Source of the DNA: Argopecten irradians
Lineage: Eukaryota; Mollusca; Bivalvia; Pectinida; Pectinidae
Direction of reading: 5' to 3'
DNA: 64,000 nt
Assembly: GCF_041381155.1 (NCBI RefSeq)
Contig: NC_091142.1
Coordinates: 40,907,604 to 40,971,603, forward strand
In this document: positions 13,530 to 25,422 of the stretch, piece after piece
Numbering within the stretch: position 1 is the stretch's first letter
Layout of the letters: each line of letters begins with the position of its first letter
Notes under the pieces: model-generated
The model's database searches: none
Seen by the model: only the letters and a program-made list of their open reading frames with translations
Told to the model about the DNA's origin: nothing
Position numbers and translations under genes: made by a program

Positions 13530-13950
13530 ATGGAAATGTGTCATTGTTAATGAAGACAAATGTATGGAAATGTGTCTCATTGTTAATGAAGACAAATGTA
13601 TGGAAATGTGTCTCATTGTTAATGAAGACAAATGTATGGAAATGTGTCTCATTGTTAATGAAGACAAATGTATGGAAATGTGTCTCATTGTTAATGAAGA
13701 CAAATGTATGGAAATGTGTCTCATTGTTAATGAAGACAAATGTATGGAAATGTGTCTCATTGTTAATGAAGACAAATGTATGGAAATGTGTCTCATTGTT
13801 AATGAAGACAAATGTATGGAAATGTGTCTCATTGTTAATGAAGACAAATGTATGGAAATGCGTCTCATTGTTAATGAAGACAAATGTATGGAAATGCGTC
13901 TCATTGTTAATGAAGACAAATGTATGGAAATGCGTCTCATTGTTAATGAA
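13530..13950. repeat. 36-bp tandem minisatellite, about 12 copies
   Basis: The unit begins ATGGAAATGTGTCTCATTG and continues TTAATGAAGACAAATGT. The first copy is two bases short; the last three share a GTG-to-GCG change. Because 36 is divisible by three, several frames stay open on both strands. These are not treated as proteins. Confidence 0.95.
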
Positions 13951-15359
13951 ATCGACACCTGATAGAATAGTGTGTTCACCAGTGTGTTCTCTGTAGCTTC
14001 CTCTTAATTATAACAAAAATATAAAAGTCAAACACGCTTTCATTATATATCAATGTAAACTGTTAATGGGGTAAACTATATCTCATAAAGACTTTTCTTC
14101 ATAACAACATAAATGGTATACGTTATTATACGCTTTCTCTCTAATGTTTACAATTATTGGAAACACCCAGCGATTTTTTCTTTTATTTCGGTTTATGAAA
14201 TAGAATTATGACAAACATGATATCTACATTATAATGGTTATTTCAAACGAAACATAACATATCAGGTGCTTTTATTCTACCATGACTTTTATTTGGAGGA
14301 CTTGTCAGAAAAGATTTACAATGAAATAAATGAAATATGAAGGAAACTAAAACAGGACTGGTTGGAAGAGTGATAGAATATTACATGGGCCTTCAGGGAT
14401 ATCTCAACCTGAGTGAAAGATTTTGGCTTGTCAACCCGAGGCTTGCCGAATGAAACATTATGAAAATGCAGTCAAATAGAAACACTTCAAAAGCGCTGCC
14501 ATCATAGGAACGTCGCAATGCGCCAAAATTAACATCGCCGACAATAGTCCCGCATGTAATGAGGAAGTCACGTTATTGATTACCGTGTGTGAGCTTCCCT
14601 TCCCCGACAAAAGACAGAGTTAAAATGTATCATTTCCCTAGCAACCGCGGGATAACCCTGTCAAGTATGAAAAGTATGGGAGAATGCAAGCCGCCATCCT
14701 ATTTAAACAAATCTCGTAACAAAACTAAACTAAATATTGCTTTAAATGTAATTTCATGTTGGCCAATACAATCTCCCTTCGCACTAGCCAATCAAATTGT
14801 AGCTGGTTAATTAAGATTGTTTTGATTGACGATAAATCTTGAGATGAGCTCTTAACTCTAAGAAGAACAAAACCAGTAACATGGCAACTAACAATTATAA
14901 AAGACGATTGCTAATTGCTCGAATAAACTCTCGGTATATGTACCATCGAGAAGACGTAACACAAAATAAACATAATGTACAATTTAATTTGTTTATTCTA
15001 CATAAAGCATGCCATTCTAACAGATGATGTTTGGTTATTAGGAAAATAATGATCTCAATCAATAACGTGATAACTATTAAATCCTACCTAGTTTTATACT
15101 TTGTTTCCAACCTATCCATCAGCTCGAAAACAGCATAGGTATAAATGGACACAAATAACACTACTGGTAAACATTCTACGCTTGATAATTAAGTAGGAAT
15201 TACATATCAGTTTTTTTAACTGTTAGAGAACATTCTTAAAAACTGTCAACATCTCTCTTGGGTTAGAATCCGAAGCTTTTTATACATAATATACTGATAT
15301 ATATTCCTGTTGATTGTTCCTGTGTCTATCATAAAGCTCAGCTAATGTATCCAATACTT
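13951..15359. other. Intergenic DNA; 3' flank of the small secreted-peptide gene
   Basis: A less AT-rich island at about 14390-14800 may be an old dispersed repeat. AATAAA on the minus strand at 14997-14992 could serve as the poly(A) signal of the gene ending at 15360. Nothing else is supported. Confidence 0.5.
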
Positions 15360-16861
15360 TCAGTGATACATTCCTCCGTCCATCATCATGTTACCAAACG
15401 GGAAATAGACTCGGCCCATTCCACGCATGCTCGAGTCGTCTCCCTTGTAGCTGAACTGCCATTCACCTTTAACAAAGAAACATAAATAAGACAACCAGAC
15501 AAATGTAGAGTGTTTTACAGTTTTGCTTTCTTTCTTCGGAAAAAAGCTTTGATTGTTACGTCATTGCTTATAAACTATAATCATTCAATAATTTCAAACA
15601 ATTCCAAAATATATCCAACAATGATAGGAGGTATCTCCACAGTATAGCAATGGGACGTATCGGAAAAATAAGCGTCTCCTGTTTCGCCTTCGATAACCGC
15701 CATATATAAGTGTATACATTTTTTATGTGAGCATAAATTCATAATTTCTACACAAAAATATGACGTCGTCATTTTGTGAACAAATAATGACGTAAAAATC
15801 AAAATGTCAATGTCAAAACTGTCAAAACTGCATTCAGATTAGTGAAAAAGCGAGTGAAAATATCACTGATATTTTCAACATAAAACCTTTTATTTCACTG
15901 CGAAAAATGTAATAAATAGAAAATATTCCTTGTTTCTTGATGAATACCAGTACTATTTCATCGAATGAGGTGGAAACTTTGAAATTTTTCACACGTTCTT
16001 CGCACACGTGAAAAATATCAAAGTTTCCATCTCACTAGCATTTCACAGCTCATGTGCTCATGTGTGATATCAATTTCTATCATGTATAACATACATACAG
16101 CATGCTTTATTTGTGATAATTTAATAAAAGACAAAAAAAAATTGAAAATAAGTATTACTGAGTAAAAAAAAAACAACAAATGTGTCAATTTAGAATTGAA
16201 CAGGATTAATATGAATTAAAGAACAGTTCTCTACAGCCCACATTTGACATTGATTTCAACAACATATATACTTACAGCACTCTTTGTCATGATGCAAAAA
16301 AAATAATTCTTACTATTGTGATGCGACTTATCCTATATTTGAAGTTCTGATTGTCAGTTCTGATCACGAAAACGTATCAGTGACAAGAAACGGGATTAAT
16401 TTGAATTATAAAATAATGCTTTACAGCTCACGTGTGACGTGTGTGACACGTATGACGTGTGTGACACGCGTGACATGTGTGACATTGATTTCTATAAATA
16501 ACTTACCTCTATCTCCCCTCCACATGTCCTGGGACCAGGCGGTCGAGCACGACAGGATGACAAATAACACCACAGCTAGACAAACACATTTCCCCGCTAT
16601 ATTCTGTAAACATAAATACAAGATATGTTGAAAAGATAAATTTTATAGTTTTCATGTCACTACGTATATATATAACTTATTTCAGTCAATTGTCTTATCT
16701 ACATTCCTATATAGAAGGACATTTATTCAAATGCACAATGTAAGTACCACGACATTTTCTATATTTTTTTTTATAATGACTACCTTATAATTAAATCAGC
16801 CTTTTGAAAATTTTAAGCAAACAATTAGTAAATTATGTCCTAACTGTAATTTACTTACCAT
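15360..16861 (-). CDS. Small secreted peptide precursor, 68 aa, unrecognised
   Basis: Three coding exons: 16861-16859 (only the ATG, followed directly by donor GTAAGTAAA), 16603-16507 and 15466-15360. Acceptors are TTTATGTTTACAG and TTTGTTAAAG; donors GTAAGTAAA and GTAAGTTAT. The product starts MNIAGKCVCLAVVLFVILSC and the signal is probably cleaved around STA/WSQ. The mature peptide of about 43-45 residues carries DMWRGDRGEWQFSYKGDD, two MRGMG-like steps, VYFPFGN and a Met/Gly tail ending GGMYH. There are no cysteines after cleavage. The second intron is phase 1, as in the neighbouring Gly/Met genes, and the promoter also has a TATA box. I do not recognise a family; a shell- or ligament-matrix peptide is inference from context. 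Confidence 0.72.
15850..16034. repeat. Cluster of palindromes, probably a fold-back element
   Basis: GAAAATATCA C TGATATTTTC near 15858-15878 is a perfect 10-bp inverted repeat. At 15967-16034 the arm GGTGGAAACTTTGAAATTTT and its near-perfect inverse flank a short CG-containing loop. The cluster sits in the second intron of the small secreted-peptide gene. It looks like an insertion of a fold-back or MITE family; ends and target duplication are not clear. Confidence 0.6.
16430..16483. repeat. Short GTGTGACACG-type tandem repeat
   Basis: About five imperfect 10-12 bp units of the kind CGTGTGACACG/ATGACGTGTG. It lies in an intron, just after the donor of exon 2 of the small peptide gene. The open frame across it is intron read-through. 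Confidence 0.7.
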
Positions 16862-16941
16862 GATCTAGCTTATGGTCAGTGAGGATATCGACAGGTTGAA
16901 ACAGTCTGGACGGCAGTGAACTCCCGGACACTGGTCAAACA

Positions 16942-16948
16942 TTTTATA
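16942..16948 (-). promoter_or_regulatory. TATA box of the small secreted-peptide gene
   Basis: TATAAAA on the minus strand, about 80 bases before the start codon at 16861. With a start of transcription about 30 bases downstream, exon 1 would be short and would end in the ATG itself. Confidence 0.6.
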
Positions 16949-16949
16949 G

Positions 16950-19162
16950 TCTAAATTTTTGACATTTCCTGTCCAGTTTCTGTGTGTGAAGAAAATTCGT
17001 GAATGAAGTTGAAAGAAAGGAAATGTAATGTAGCTTGATGCAATAAAAGTTTTCATATCCGTCCACTGGACAGAACTTCGGACATGTCCAGCAGTAAATC
17101 GTGACCTTCATATGTGTTTGTTCTGACCGCTCGGACATGTTTTGTTGTAGATAAGCTAGTAAACTCAAACGTACGGGGTGAATCAAGGGATAACATGTCT
17201 GATTATGTTAATACGTTTTCACATAGGATTGGAACATATTTGGTTTGCTTTATAGACCATCATTTACATGATGATCGTAATAAAATTTCTTAACGTGGAC
17301 GGTGTTGTCTAATTATTTTGTTAGCAAATATGTGATCTTTCTTGTACGAGGATATCACGACAATTGATAAAGGTAAATTTACCGCCCCAATGAACTGAAA
17401 AATGATATAAATTTAATTAGGAAAATCACAGTGTTAGCTACGCTTTGTAAATGATGCGATACTGTAAATTTCATGTTTGTTTTTTTGGTTTTCTAATCTA
17501 AAACATGTAGTAGCAACAGTCTTGTGACCATATCCTTTGTCCATTTATCCAATATTTTGTTTGAACGATATATTAATTGATAAAAAATGAAAATGATGTG
17601 AAGTCAATGAGACTTTTTTTCATCAACGACGCACTTACGCATAATTATAAATATCTTTTAATCATTAAAAACACCAGTTTGGGGCTTTCTAACAAAAAAC
17701 TTATAGTGAATCTCTTATTTCAGTTTAAGTATACGTAATACTAGAATAATTTAAAGGTATCTGGATTTTATATTGCTTAGATATGTTAAATAAAATATTC
17801 TGAAATGAAGTGTATCTTTGACCTCGCAAATAATCAATAATGTTGGTGGTTGATAAGCGCCATTTCTTTATTATCCCTTTTGTAAGGCGAAATAACGAAT
17901 GAACGTTAAAATGGCACATATCAGCCACCATAATAATTTGCTTATGAATGATGTTAAGCAGTTACATGTATATATTTAATTCAAAATAAAAGATTTCAAT
18001 TTTATTCGAAATTTCCTACTCTTATTTAGAAAGTATTTCGAATCCACGTCACCAGCTTGGTAGTCAGTCATCTCTGTAATGTCTCAATTTCTCTTTATCA
18101 TCATTGTGGATAGACGGTTATAAGATCAAATATTGTCCTCGCCGTTTCTATATTCTTTTCAATCATGACATTGGTATTGGCTATCTCACCTACAGATTAT
18201 TAACTATATTACACACATATTATTTTTATTCAGGGAGCAATACAAATTAACAAACACCACAGTTTTAATAGAAACAAGTGTTTATGAAAATTATTCGTCC
18301 TCTGCAATCTCATTAAAATCATATCTTCCCTGTAGGGTGAAAGAGGATTTTCGGATTGTAGTTGAAAATCTGGTTTTAATAAAAGTGCCGTTCTTAGCAT
18401 CATCCACGACAGCCGCCATACACATCTACATGTAGGTCTACTTTAGATTGAGATACGAACAGAGAGAGCTTGTAATTATGGAGTATGACAAACGTAGACA
18501 ACTTATTAACTATTCATTTAACATTTCTATAGTGTAACAACCCTGTACTCTCAACGACCTAAATAATACCCGCCCTAGGTGTTCCCGAAGTGTATTCTTT
18601 CTTTTAAATTGACACCATTTGTATTTAAACCAGGGGTAATTTTGTTGATATGGTTAAAAACATATTAGCAGCTATGGTCATTAAAGGGCTGTCACACATG
18701 CATGCAGTGCGTTTCGTGTGTGAATGACCATTTGTTTTGAGAGAATGCGGTGGCTATATGTTGTGTATCTTTGTATTAGTAGGAATCCTGTTCTTTTTAT
18801 TGTGCTCATTGATACATACTACCAAAGACAAGCACGCCCCACCCGGTTATATTAAAAATACGGGCAAACCAGTGGTTTCCTTTATGTTAAGTTCTAAGCA
18901 GAGCAGAAACTACAGATTTGGTTTGTCTCAACTCACATCTCGTGGTCAAAAATAAGGTATTGTCAATGGGGACGTTAGGAAGTAAAAGGTCTGTTATTAT
19001 GATCCCAAATTTAGTCGCCTTTACGACCGTGCATTGGGGTAGCAGGTATAATGCCTGTAACCAACATGATGATTCAAGCCGATGAAGATTATTGTTATTT
19101 TTAATGTTTCGATCCGAGTCTCATTTGAGATTATAGACTGACCTATATTTGTCCTAATATTA
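16950..19162. other. AT-rich intergenic DNA
   Basis: No gene is supported. The minus-strand open frame at 17725-17931 and the plus-strand one at 18737-18955 (with a hydrophobic stretch) lack splice or promoter support. The stretch near 19005-19075 (TTTAGTCGCCTTTACGACCG) resembles a dispersed bivalve repeat from memory only. Confidence 0.5.
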
Positions 19163-19532
19163 GCCGGTGTAACGTTGAAAATGGACCCCCGTTGAAAACT
19201 GACCTCGGATCATTTTTTAATGTTGAAGAATGACCCCAAAAACCATTGAAAACTGAACTTTGAGTGCACTTTTCACACCGACCCGTTGAAAATGGATTCC
19301 GTTGAAAGGTGACCCCATAAGAACTCGTTTCTTTTTTATTACGTAACCCAACTTTCCCGATGACTGGCCTCAGTCGACTCGATTTATCTGTCTTAATTTG
19401 GAAAAAATGAATCAAGGTCAATATTTCTATTAAAGGCGAAGATGTTTTTGTACATTTTCTATCTATATAAGATATTATGAAGCAAATAAGTGCAGAAATT
19501 AACGAAAAGGTTGTCGGACAAATGCATTAGTT

Positions 19533-19635
19533 AGTTTGGTTTGGTTTATTTTTGTTTTATGTCCTATTAACAGTCAAGGTCATTTCAAAACATGCCAGGT
19601 TAAGGAGGTAGTGGAAAGCCAGAGAACCTAGAGAA
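19533..19635. repeat. Dispersed-repeat-like segment inside the 3.2-kb element
   Basis: It contains TTTTATGTCCTATTAACAGT, then AAGGTCATTT, CATGCCAGGTTAAGGAGG and GAGAAAAAAC. This resembles an abundant bivalve interspersed repeat I recall, but I cannot verify it. The ACAAC-rich tract starts right at its end, as if seeded there. Confidence 0.35.
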
Positions 19636-20537
19636 AAAACACACAACACAACAACACATAACAACACCATACGACAACACAACACATCAACACACAACAC
19701 AAAATTTAACAACAACATCACACAAAACTACACCATACGACAACACAACAAATCAACAACAACACACAACAACATAACACACAACAACACACAACTACAC
19801 ACAATAACACAACAAAACAACACACAACACAACAACACACAACACAACCACAAAACAACAACACCACACCACACAACATAACATCACACAAAACAACAAC
19901 ACAACACACGACAACAGAACACCACACAACCACACATCACGCAATACAACAAAACACCAACAACACAAAACGACACAACACAACAACATACAACCAAACC
20001 TTAACACAACACCAAACAACACAACACACAACAACACACAACACCACATTACACAGCAGCACACCACACAACAACACACAACACAACCACTCAACAACAC
20101 CACACAACAACACATCATACAACACACAACATCACACAACACAACACTACACAACACAACAACACACCACATCTTAACGCACAACACTACAACACACTAC
20201 CACAACAATATACGACCACAACACAACATCACTACACAAAAACACAACAACATCACAATATACAACGACACAACACATCAACACACAACACCATACGACT
20301 AAACAACACATCAATATACAACACAATAGCATACAACAACATCACACAACAACACAACACCACACAAAACTAACAACAACACACAGCAACAACACAACAC
20401 CACACAATACATCACACAACACATAACAACACACAAACACAACACACGACAACACAACACACAACCTCACACACACAAAACAACAACATACAAAAACACA
20501 ACATCACAACACAACCATACGCAAATCACAACAAAAC
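19636..20537. repeat. ACAAC/ACACA low-complexity tract, 0.9 kb
   Basis: Almost pure A and C with occasional T, built from ACAACACAACAC-type units and no fixed long period. The Cys/Val-rich minus-strand frames here are artefacts of the strand bias. Confidence 0.95.
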
Positions 20538-20827
20538 TGATCCATACCCAGGTATATAATTCATGTTTTTTTGTATAGCAGGGAATAAATATATATTAAC
20601 ATTCGCCAAATACCTGATAAAGTATGTGGACGCTAAAGCTATTCCAAGTAAGAATGTACATTTCATCTAAAATCATGGTGTTCCAAAAAAACTTATTACC
20701 GAGCAAGGGCGCGAAGTTTGCAACGTAATAAAAGAAGCTCTTTGCAAAAGAATGGGATACAGCATCGAATAGCTTCGCCTTATCATCCACAGACCGGGGG
20801 CCTTACAGAGAGGTATAACAGGACACT

Positions 20828-21049
20828 ATGTACAATGATTTCGTCATATACAAACGACTAGGAAGAAAACTTGGATTTTGTCCTGTTTGCATACAGAACG
20901 GCGAATCACAAGTTTACCCAAATGGACCCTTTCTCATTAGAGCTGAGGTGCCAGTTGAACTGGATTTATCTGTTGTTGGAGTGAATTTACCAAATGAGCT
21001 GAGGTGGACAGAAAATGACAGGATGTTAAATCCGCTCAGTTTGGCATAA
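20828..21049 (+). CDS. Coding-like fragment inside the 3.2-kb TIR element, unrecognised
   Basis: A 73-codon frame with a protein-like composition: it contains LGRKLGFCPVC, ELDLSVVGVNLPNEL and ends PLSLA. Another frame just downstream (about 21055-21250) reads CYSCGQSPRRGYL and PCPGYLCEFVHRC, with paired cysteines. The two could be pieces of one decayed element-encoded protein or unrelated. No family is recognised, and no start or splice structure can be defended. Confidence 0.2.
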   Translation: MYNDFVIYKRLGRKLGFCPVCIQNGESQVYPNGPFLIRAEVPVELDLSVVGVNLPNELRWTENDRMLNPLSLA

Positions 21050-23014
21050 GAGTAAAAAATTATCACCCAGACTCCATGTCCCAATACATTGATTTGATAA
21101 AGAATCCATACAATGGAATAAAGCACAGTTTACTCGGGGACTCTGTGTGCTATTCTTGTGGACAATCACCACGACGAGGATATTTGTATGGAGCAAGGCC
21201 ATGTCCAGGATATCTTTGTGAATTCGTACACAGATGTTTCATACAAAATTGAGATAACGGAACGATAGATCCGAGTGTGTTTAACCTTCTATGTGACACC
21301 GAGATTTTCGCTCAAAAGTTGTTGCTAAGTTGAAGTACTTGTAAGCTGAATGTTTTAGATAAGGGACTTCTATCAAAATATTGTGTGAATTTGAGTCTCG
21401 CAAAGATATTTGTAATAAACGTCGAAATAGTTTTAAGTACATACTCATAAGAGATATGTGCACGCGCATCTGTCACGAACACATGTATTAAAAACCTTAA
21501 CACTTGAGTGGTCTTGTTGGTCTTGTTATGTTTATATAACTTAAACATCTCCTGAAGAGCAGCGATAGCTGCGAAAGCGCTAGAGATTGCAGACTTGTTT
21601 TGATTTTCGTTTTTGTTTTAATGCCTACAAATTGTGTTCATGTACGCAACCCTCATAAGGCGAGTTCAGTTGTTTGTCAGATACAATTTGTTACGTAAAA
21701 TCAATCGTCGTCGAAAATATAATCATAAAACAAAAATTAAAAAACAAATTAATAATATCTCATAATTATAGTTTTGTAACACTATCCACTGATACTCGGA
21801 AGTGAACATCACACAGTACAAACTTTGCATGCAGTATATAACAGCATTCCTTTCTATTTACTGCGTTACATGTACCTCAGTGTTATATAGCAATTCCTCA
21901 GTTTGAGAACACTTAACAGTATCTACACGGACGGGCGGACAAAATGTCTATAGAAAAATGAAAGTTTTGAAATGCCGTATTCTTCGTAATAAACACACAA
22001 GCACCTAAATATTTAAATGAGGTATTTGTTACGAAGATAACAATACAAAATTTCAATTCAAATCGCGGTGATTACCTAATTTAAACATCAACACAGAAGG
22101 GGCGCTTATATTAGGAATGTCGATAACAGAATTCGAGAATTATATTTGCGCTATATATGTGTTTGTAATAAAATCATTTTTCAACAGACCATTCGTTGAG
22201 AGTTTGCCAAGGTCATTTTTCAACGGTCATTTTTCAACAGACCTGCCGTTGAGAATTGACCCTCGAATCTGACAATTTTCAACGGCATGTTCGATTTTCA
22301 ACGGCATTCGGGGTCCGTTTTCAACGTTGAAAAATGACCCGAGGTCAATTTTCAACGGAGGTCAATTTTCAACGTTACACCGGCCGATAGCGTCAAAGGA
22401 CATTTGCTGTTGTTCAACACTTACATTGCACGTGTATCCATCGGTATGTTCATAATCATATATACATAGAGATTAGAAACTTTGCTTTTTCTTTTCTTTT
22501 CCTCCCCCCCCCCATAAATTTAAGGTTTAAACATTATATCATGGCTTGATATGACCATTCTTATTCTATCTATATGTTTTGATATGATTTTTGAAAGTAT
22601 GAAAATACGTAATTTTACCTAGTTTTTTTCAAAAATCAGACATTCAAAACCGGAAATGCATTTTGTCGTTTATCTAAATATATATTACCCTCTTGTATTG
22701 ACCTAATTAGGAGACTGTGGAGAAACCTCGGCACATACAGGGCTACATTTGCCGAACGTAAAATGGCAAATCATCTGGCCGAATGTGGCCCTTAGTAACT
22801 GATATCTAGGCTGGTGAGATAAACATAAAAATTTAGGCCAACAATATGTGTGAGAGAGAACAATATCCTTTAGGGAAATGTACAACTGGAAACCATTTGT
22901 GAATTATTGTTGAAACAATACCAAAACATTTAAATCGAATTGGTGTACAGAACTGGACAGTGTCAGGAAACAGTATTGGAGTTAATGCTGTAGATATGTG
23001 TTAAGTAGTAAATG

Positions 23015-23024
23015 TATAAAAAGG
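23015..23024 (+). promoter_or_regulatory. Orphan TATA-like promoter
   Basis: TATAAAAAGG on the plus strand is followed about 90 bases later by a weak donor-like TTCG/GTATGT. It resembles the promoter and short first exon of the secreted-protein genes, but I found no signal-peptide exon downstream on this strand before 25.4 kb. It may be chance. Confidence 0.25.
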
Positions 23025-24341
23025 AGGAAAACCCTGGACATACAGAAATGCTGCGAATGCACATGATTTTGCGTCAATACAGGATTAAATTTTCTTCATA
23101 TTCGGTATGTAGGATTTTTTTTTGTATTTTGGATTAAAAATAACGGAATATTCCTTGTTGTGTGTTGTGCGTTTAGTTAACCTAATTATGGAAATATGTA
23201 ACACAGTAAAAGGTAGCATATAGGACAGTTACAGGTAATGGTCCCATGATCTGGTTAAAGCTCAGAAACAACAATAGATGACATTGCAACCAAGTGATCA
23301 TGATTTCAACCATTAGAAATCTACAATTTGTATCCATCTTTAGAGCCCTTTATCAAGATATTAGAAACATGATGTTATTGAGATGCATTGAAATATCATA
23401 TTCTTTTCTGTCCCGATTACAGTGTATACGTGATCACATTCAGTTTTTGTTTTGTCTTTGAAATTCAAAACCAATTCAAATTCATTCAATACAAAGGGAA
23501 TCTTTGTTAGTGATCTTTGGAAACGGAATACCACCTTCAGGATAGAACAGGGTAATCTTTACCTGAGAAAGGAGATTCAATGGTGTTTAACCTGTGGTTT
23601 GTCGGAGGTTAGACTCTCGTGAATCTCCTCCGAGAATAGAAATCTCCCAGTCCTACGTTAGGTAGGAAATGATCCATTTTCTACCATTGTAATCCCCCCA
23701 ATATAAGATATTAAAACTAAAAATAGACTACGCAATTTCGAAAAATCAACGACACATCTTTATTAACTAACTTTATCAATGGGAGAGTTTTATTGTAGTT
23801 TGTACTCTGTAAAACTCGTTGCACTGTGACAAACAAGAATCTATATATATATATATATTTGAAATATTACGTGTGCAGACTGTCTTGCCAATGGGTAAGA
23901 CAGTGAAATTTTACCCTCACCGGTAGTGCATAAATCTCTTCCGATGGCGTAGAAGCTTTAATCTGTTAAAAAAGGTAGAAAAGTGTATGTATCATTGCTA
24001 AACGTTAATTAGGTTAATTATCCGTTTTTTAGATCGATTTTAACAACTACATAGCATAATGAAAACAGTGTTGATATATCCGGTATTTAAGTAAATCAAT
24101 CATCTACCCGGATTTATATTACTCGTGGTGTCGTTTAATGATAAAACACTTATTGAGATATTTTGAAAAAGCTCATGCCTATGCAAATATCCATTATGTT
24201 ATGAAAATAAGGGAATTAAGTATAGCAGCAACATCGACTGTAACACGGTGATGTCTCAAATAATAGTTTACTTAAAGTATCATTTAGTATTGTTGTAAAC
24301 CTGGTCAATACTAGCCGCATATTTTACACCTATGAACTTCT

Positions 24342-24420
24342 CTTGAGCTCGATCGGTTGATGAACGTCAGACTAGTAAGCCAGAGGTCCCGACTTCGATT
24401 CCTAGCTGTAGGCAGTACTT
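24342..24420 (+). mobile_element. tRNA-derived SINE head
   Basis: An A-box-like GAGCTCGATCGGTTG and a B-box-like GACTTCGATTCC sit at tRNA spacing, with AGACTAGTAAGCCAGAGGTC between them. The arms do not make a good tRNA acceptor stem, so a SINE head is likelier than a functional tRNA. The 3' end was not defined. Confidence 0.6.
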
Positions 24421-25422
24421 ATGTGTTTACGTAAAAAACCCTGATACACACCATTTAATCAAAACCATTTTCCACAAAGAATTTATTTGTTTTTATTTAC
24501 AAATTCCTACATGAATGAAACAAAAATATTGGCTGAAAGTCGTTATGTTGGAGTACATTGGTAAATATTGACTGAATTTATTTCCACATCAAATCACAGC
24601 CAACTAGTAGAAATTCCATCTTCTCAAACTGAATAACGCACTCTCTACTCTACACATATATATTTCGGCGAAATCAAATTTTAGCGCAAAACCAATGTTA
24701 ATATGTCAGCAGAATCACGAATTCGCTCCAACTTCATTATGGCTGTATAAACGATATACAGATAAAACAATCAAAGCAATGATACATAAGGTCAGTATTC
24801 CAGGCACGAGGAGGGCTAAGATGAGATAACCGCTATAATTTACACTATACCACAACTAGCCATGTTTGTTTTCGACTGAAAAAGTCACATGACCATACTT
24901 TTTTTTCATTAGGTACTTCCTAAGCTATCTATTATCGGCTGTCTTTACTAAATACTGTTTCTTTGATTTATTTAGCTTGTTTTGATTTCTTGTAACATGC
25001 TCTCAACAATTATGATCTTTCATAGACATGCCTAGTGTTAAATTGTAAAAAAAACTTCGGTATCCAATGGAAAATCACCGACCTACGATCAGTACCAAAG
25101 AATATTGTTAAGGTAAATCACTTTTGTTATCGCGATACCTACTACAGAATTAACGACGAAAAAAAAATGAAAAACAAACATTGTTTTCAATTACTTTCTT
25201 TATCAAGCAAACCAAAATGACGACAAGTATGACCTGCCTGACTATGTATGACTATGTATGACTATGATAGTGTTAAAGATATTTTCTGCTATTTTCTTTT
25301 AATTATTTGAACTAAAAACACATAATTTGGACACTCAAAGAAATGTAGATATTTGTTTTACGATTACAAATCATACAAAATTATTGTTTTGCTAGAATGA
25401 AAAATTGTTTTGTTTTTTGTGT

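Larger units (their letters stand above)
19163..22384. mobile_element. TIR DNA transposon, 3.2 kb, with repeated subterminal CCGTTGAAAA motifs
   Basis: The left end reads GCCGGTGTAACGTTGAAAAT and the right end, on the minus strand, reads the same. Similarity continues inward for tens of bases. Both subterminal regions (about 19163-19310 and 22185-22384) hold many copies of CCGTTGAAAA followed by TGACC-like sequence, the pattern of transposase-binding arrays. The interior contains a dispersed-repeat-like segment (about 19533-19635), an ACAAC-rich tract (19636-20537) and degraded coding-like sequence (about 20.6-21.3 kb). No clear target-site duplication and no recognised transposase. Confidence 0.75.
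22385..25297. other. AT-rich intergenic DNA
   Basis: It contains a C9 run near 22502, a promoter-like site at 23015 and a SINE at 24.34 kb. The frame at 25035-25220 starts in AT-rich sequence and has no supporting splice sites. ATTAAA on the minus strand at 25303-25298 may end the gene that stops at 25423. Confidence 0.5.

Noticed and set aside
13443-13996. Three overlapping repetitive frames on both strands
   Set aside because: A 36-bp minisatellite keeps several frames open by arithmetic; no promoter, signal or splice evidence.
19718-20187. Cys/Val-rich minus-strand frames
   Set aside because: Low-complexity AC-only tract read backwards.
24342-24420. Functional tRNA gene
   Set aside because: A- and B-box-like words are present but the acceptor stem and cloverleaf pairing are poor; a SINE head fits better.
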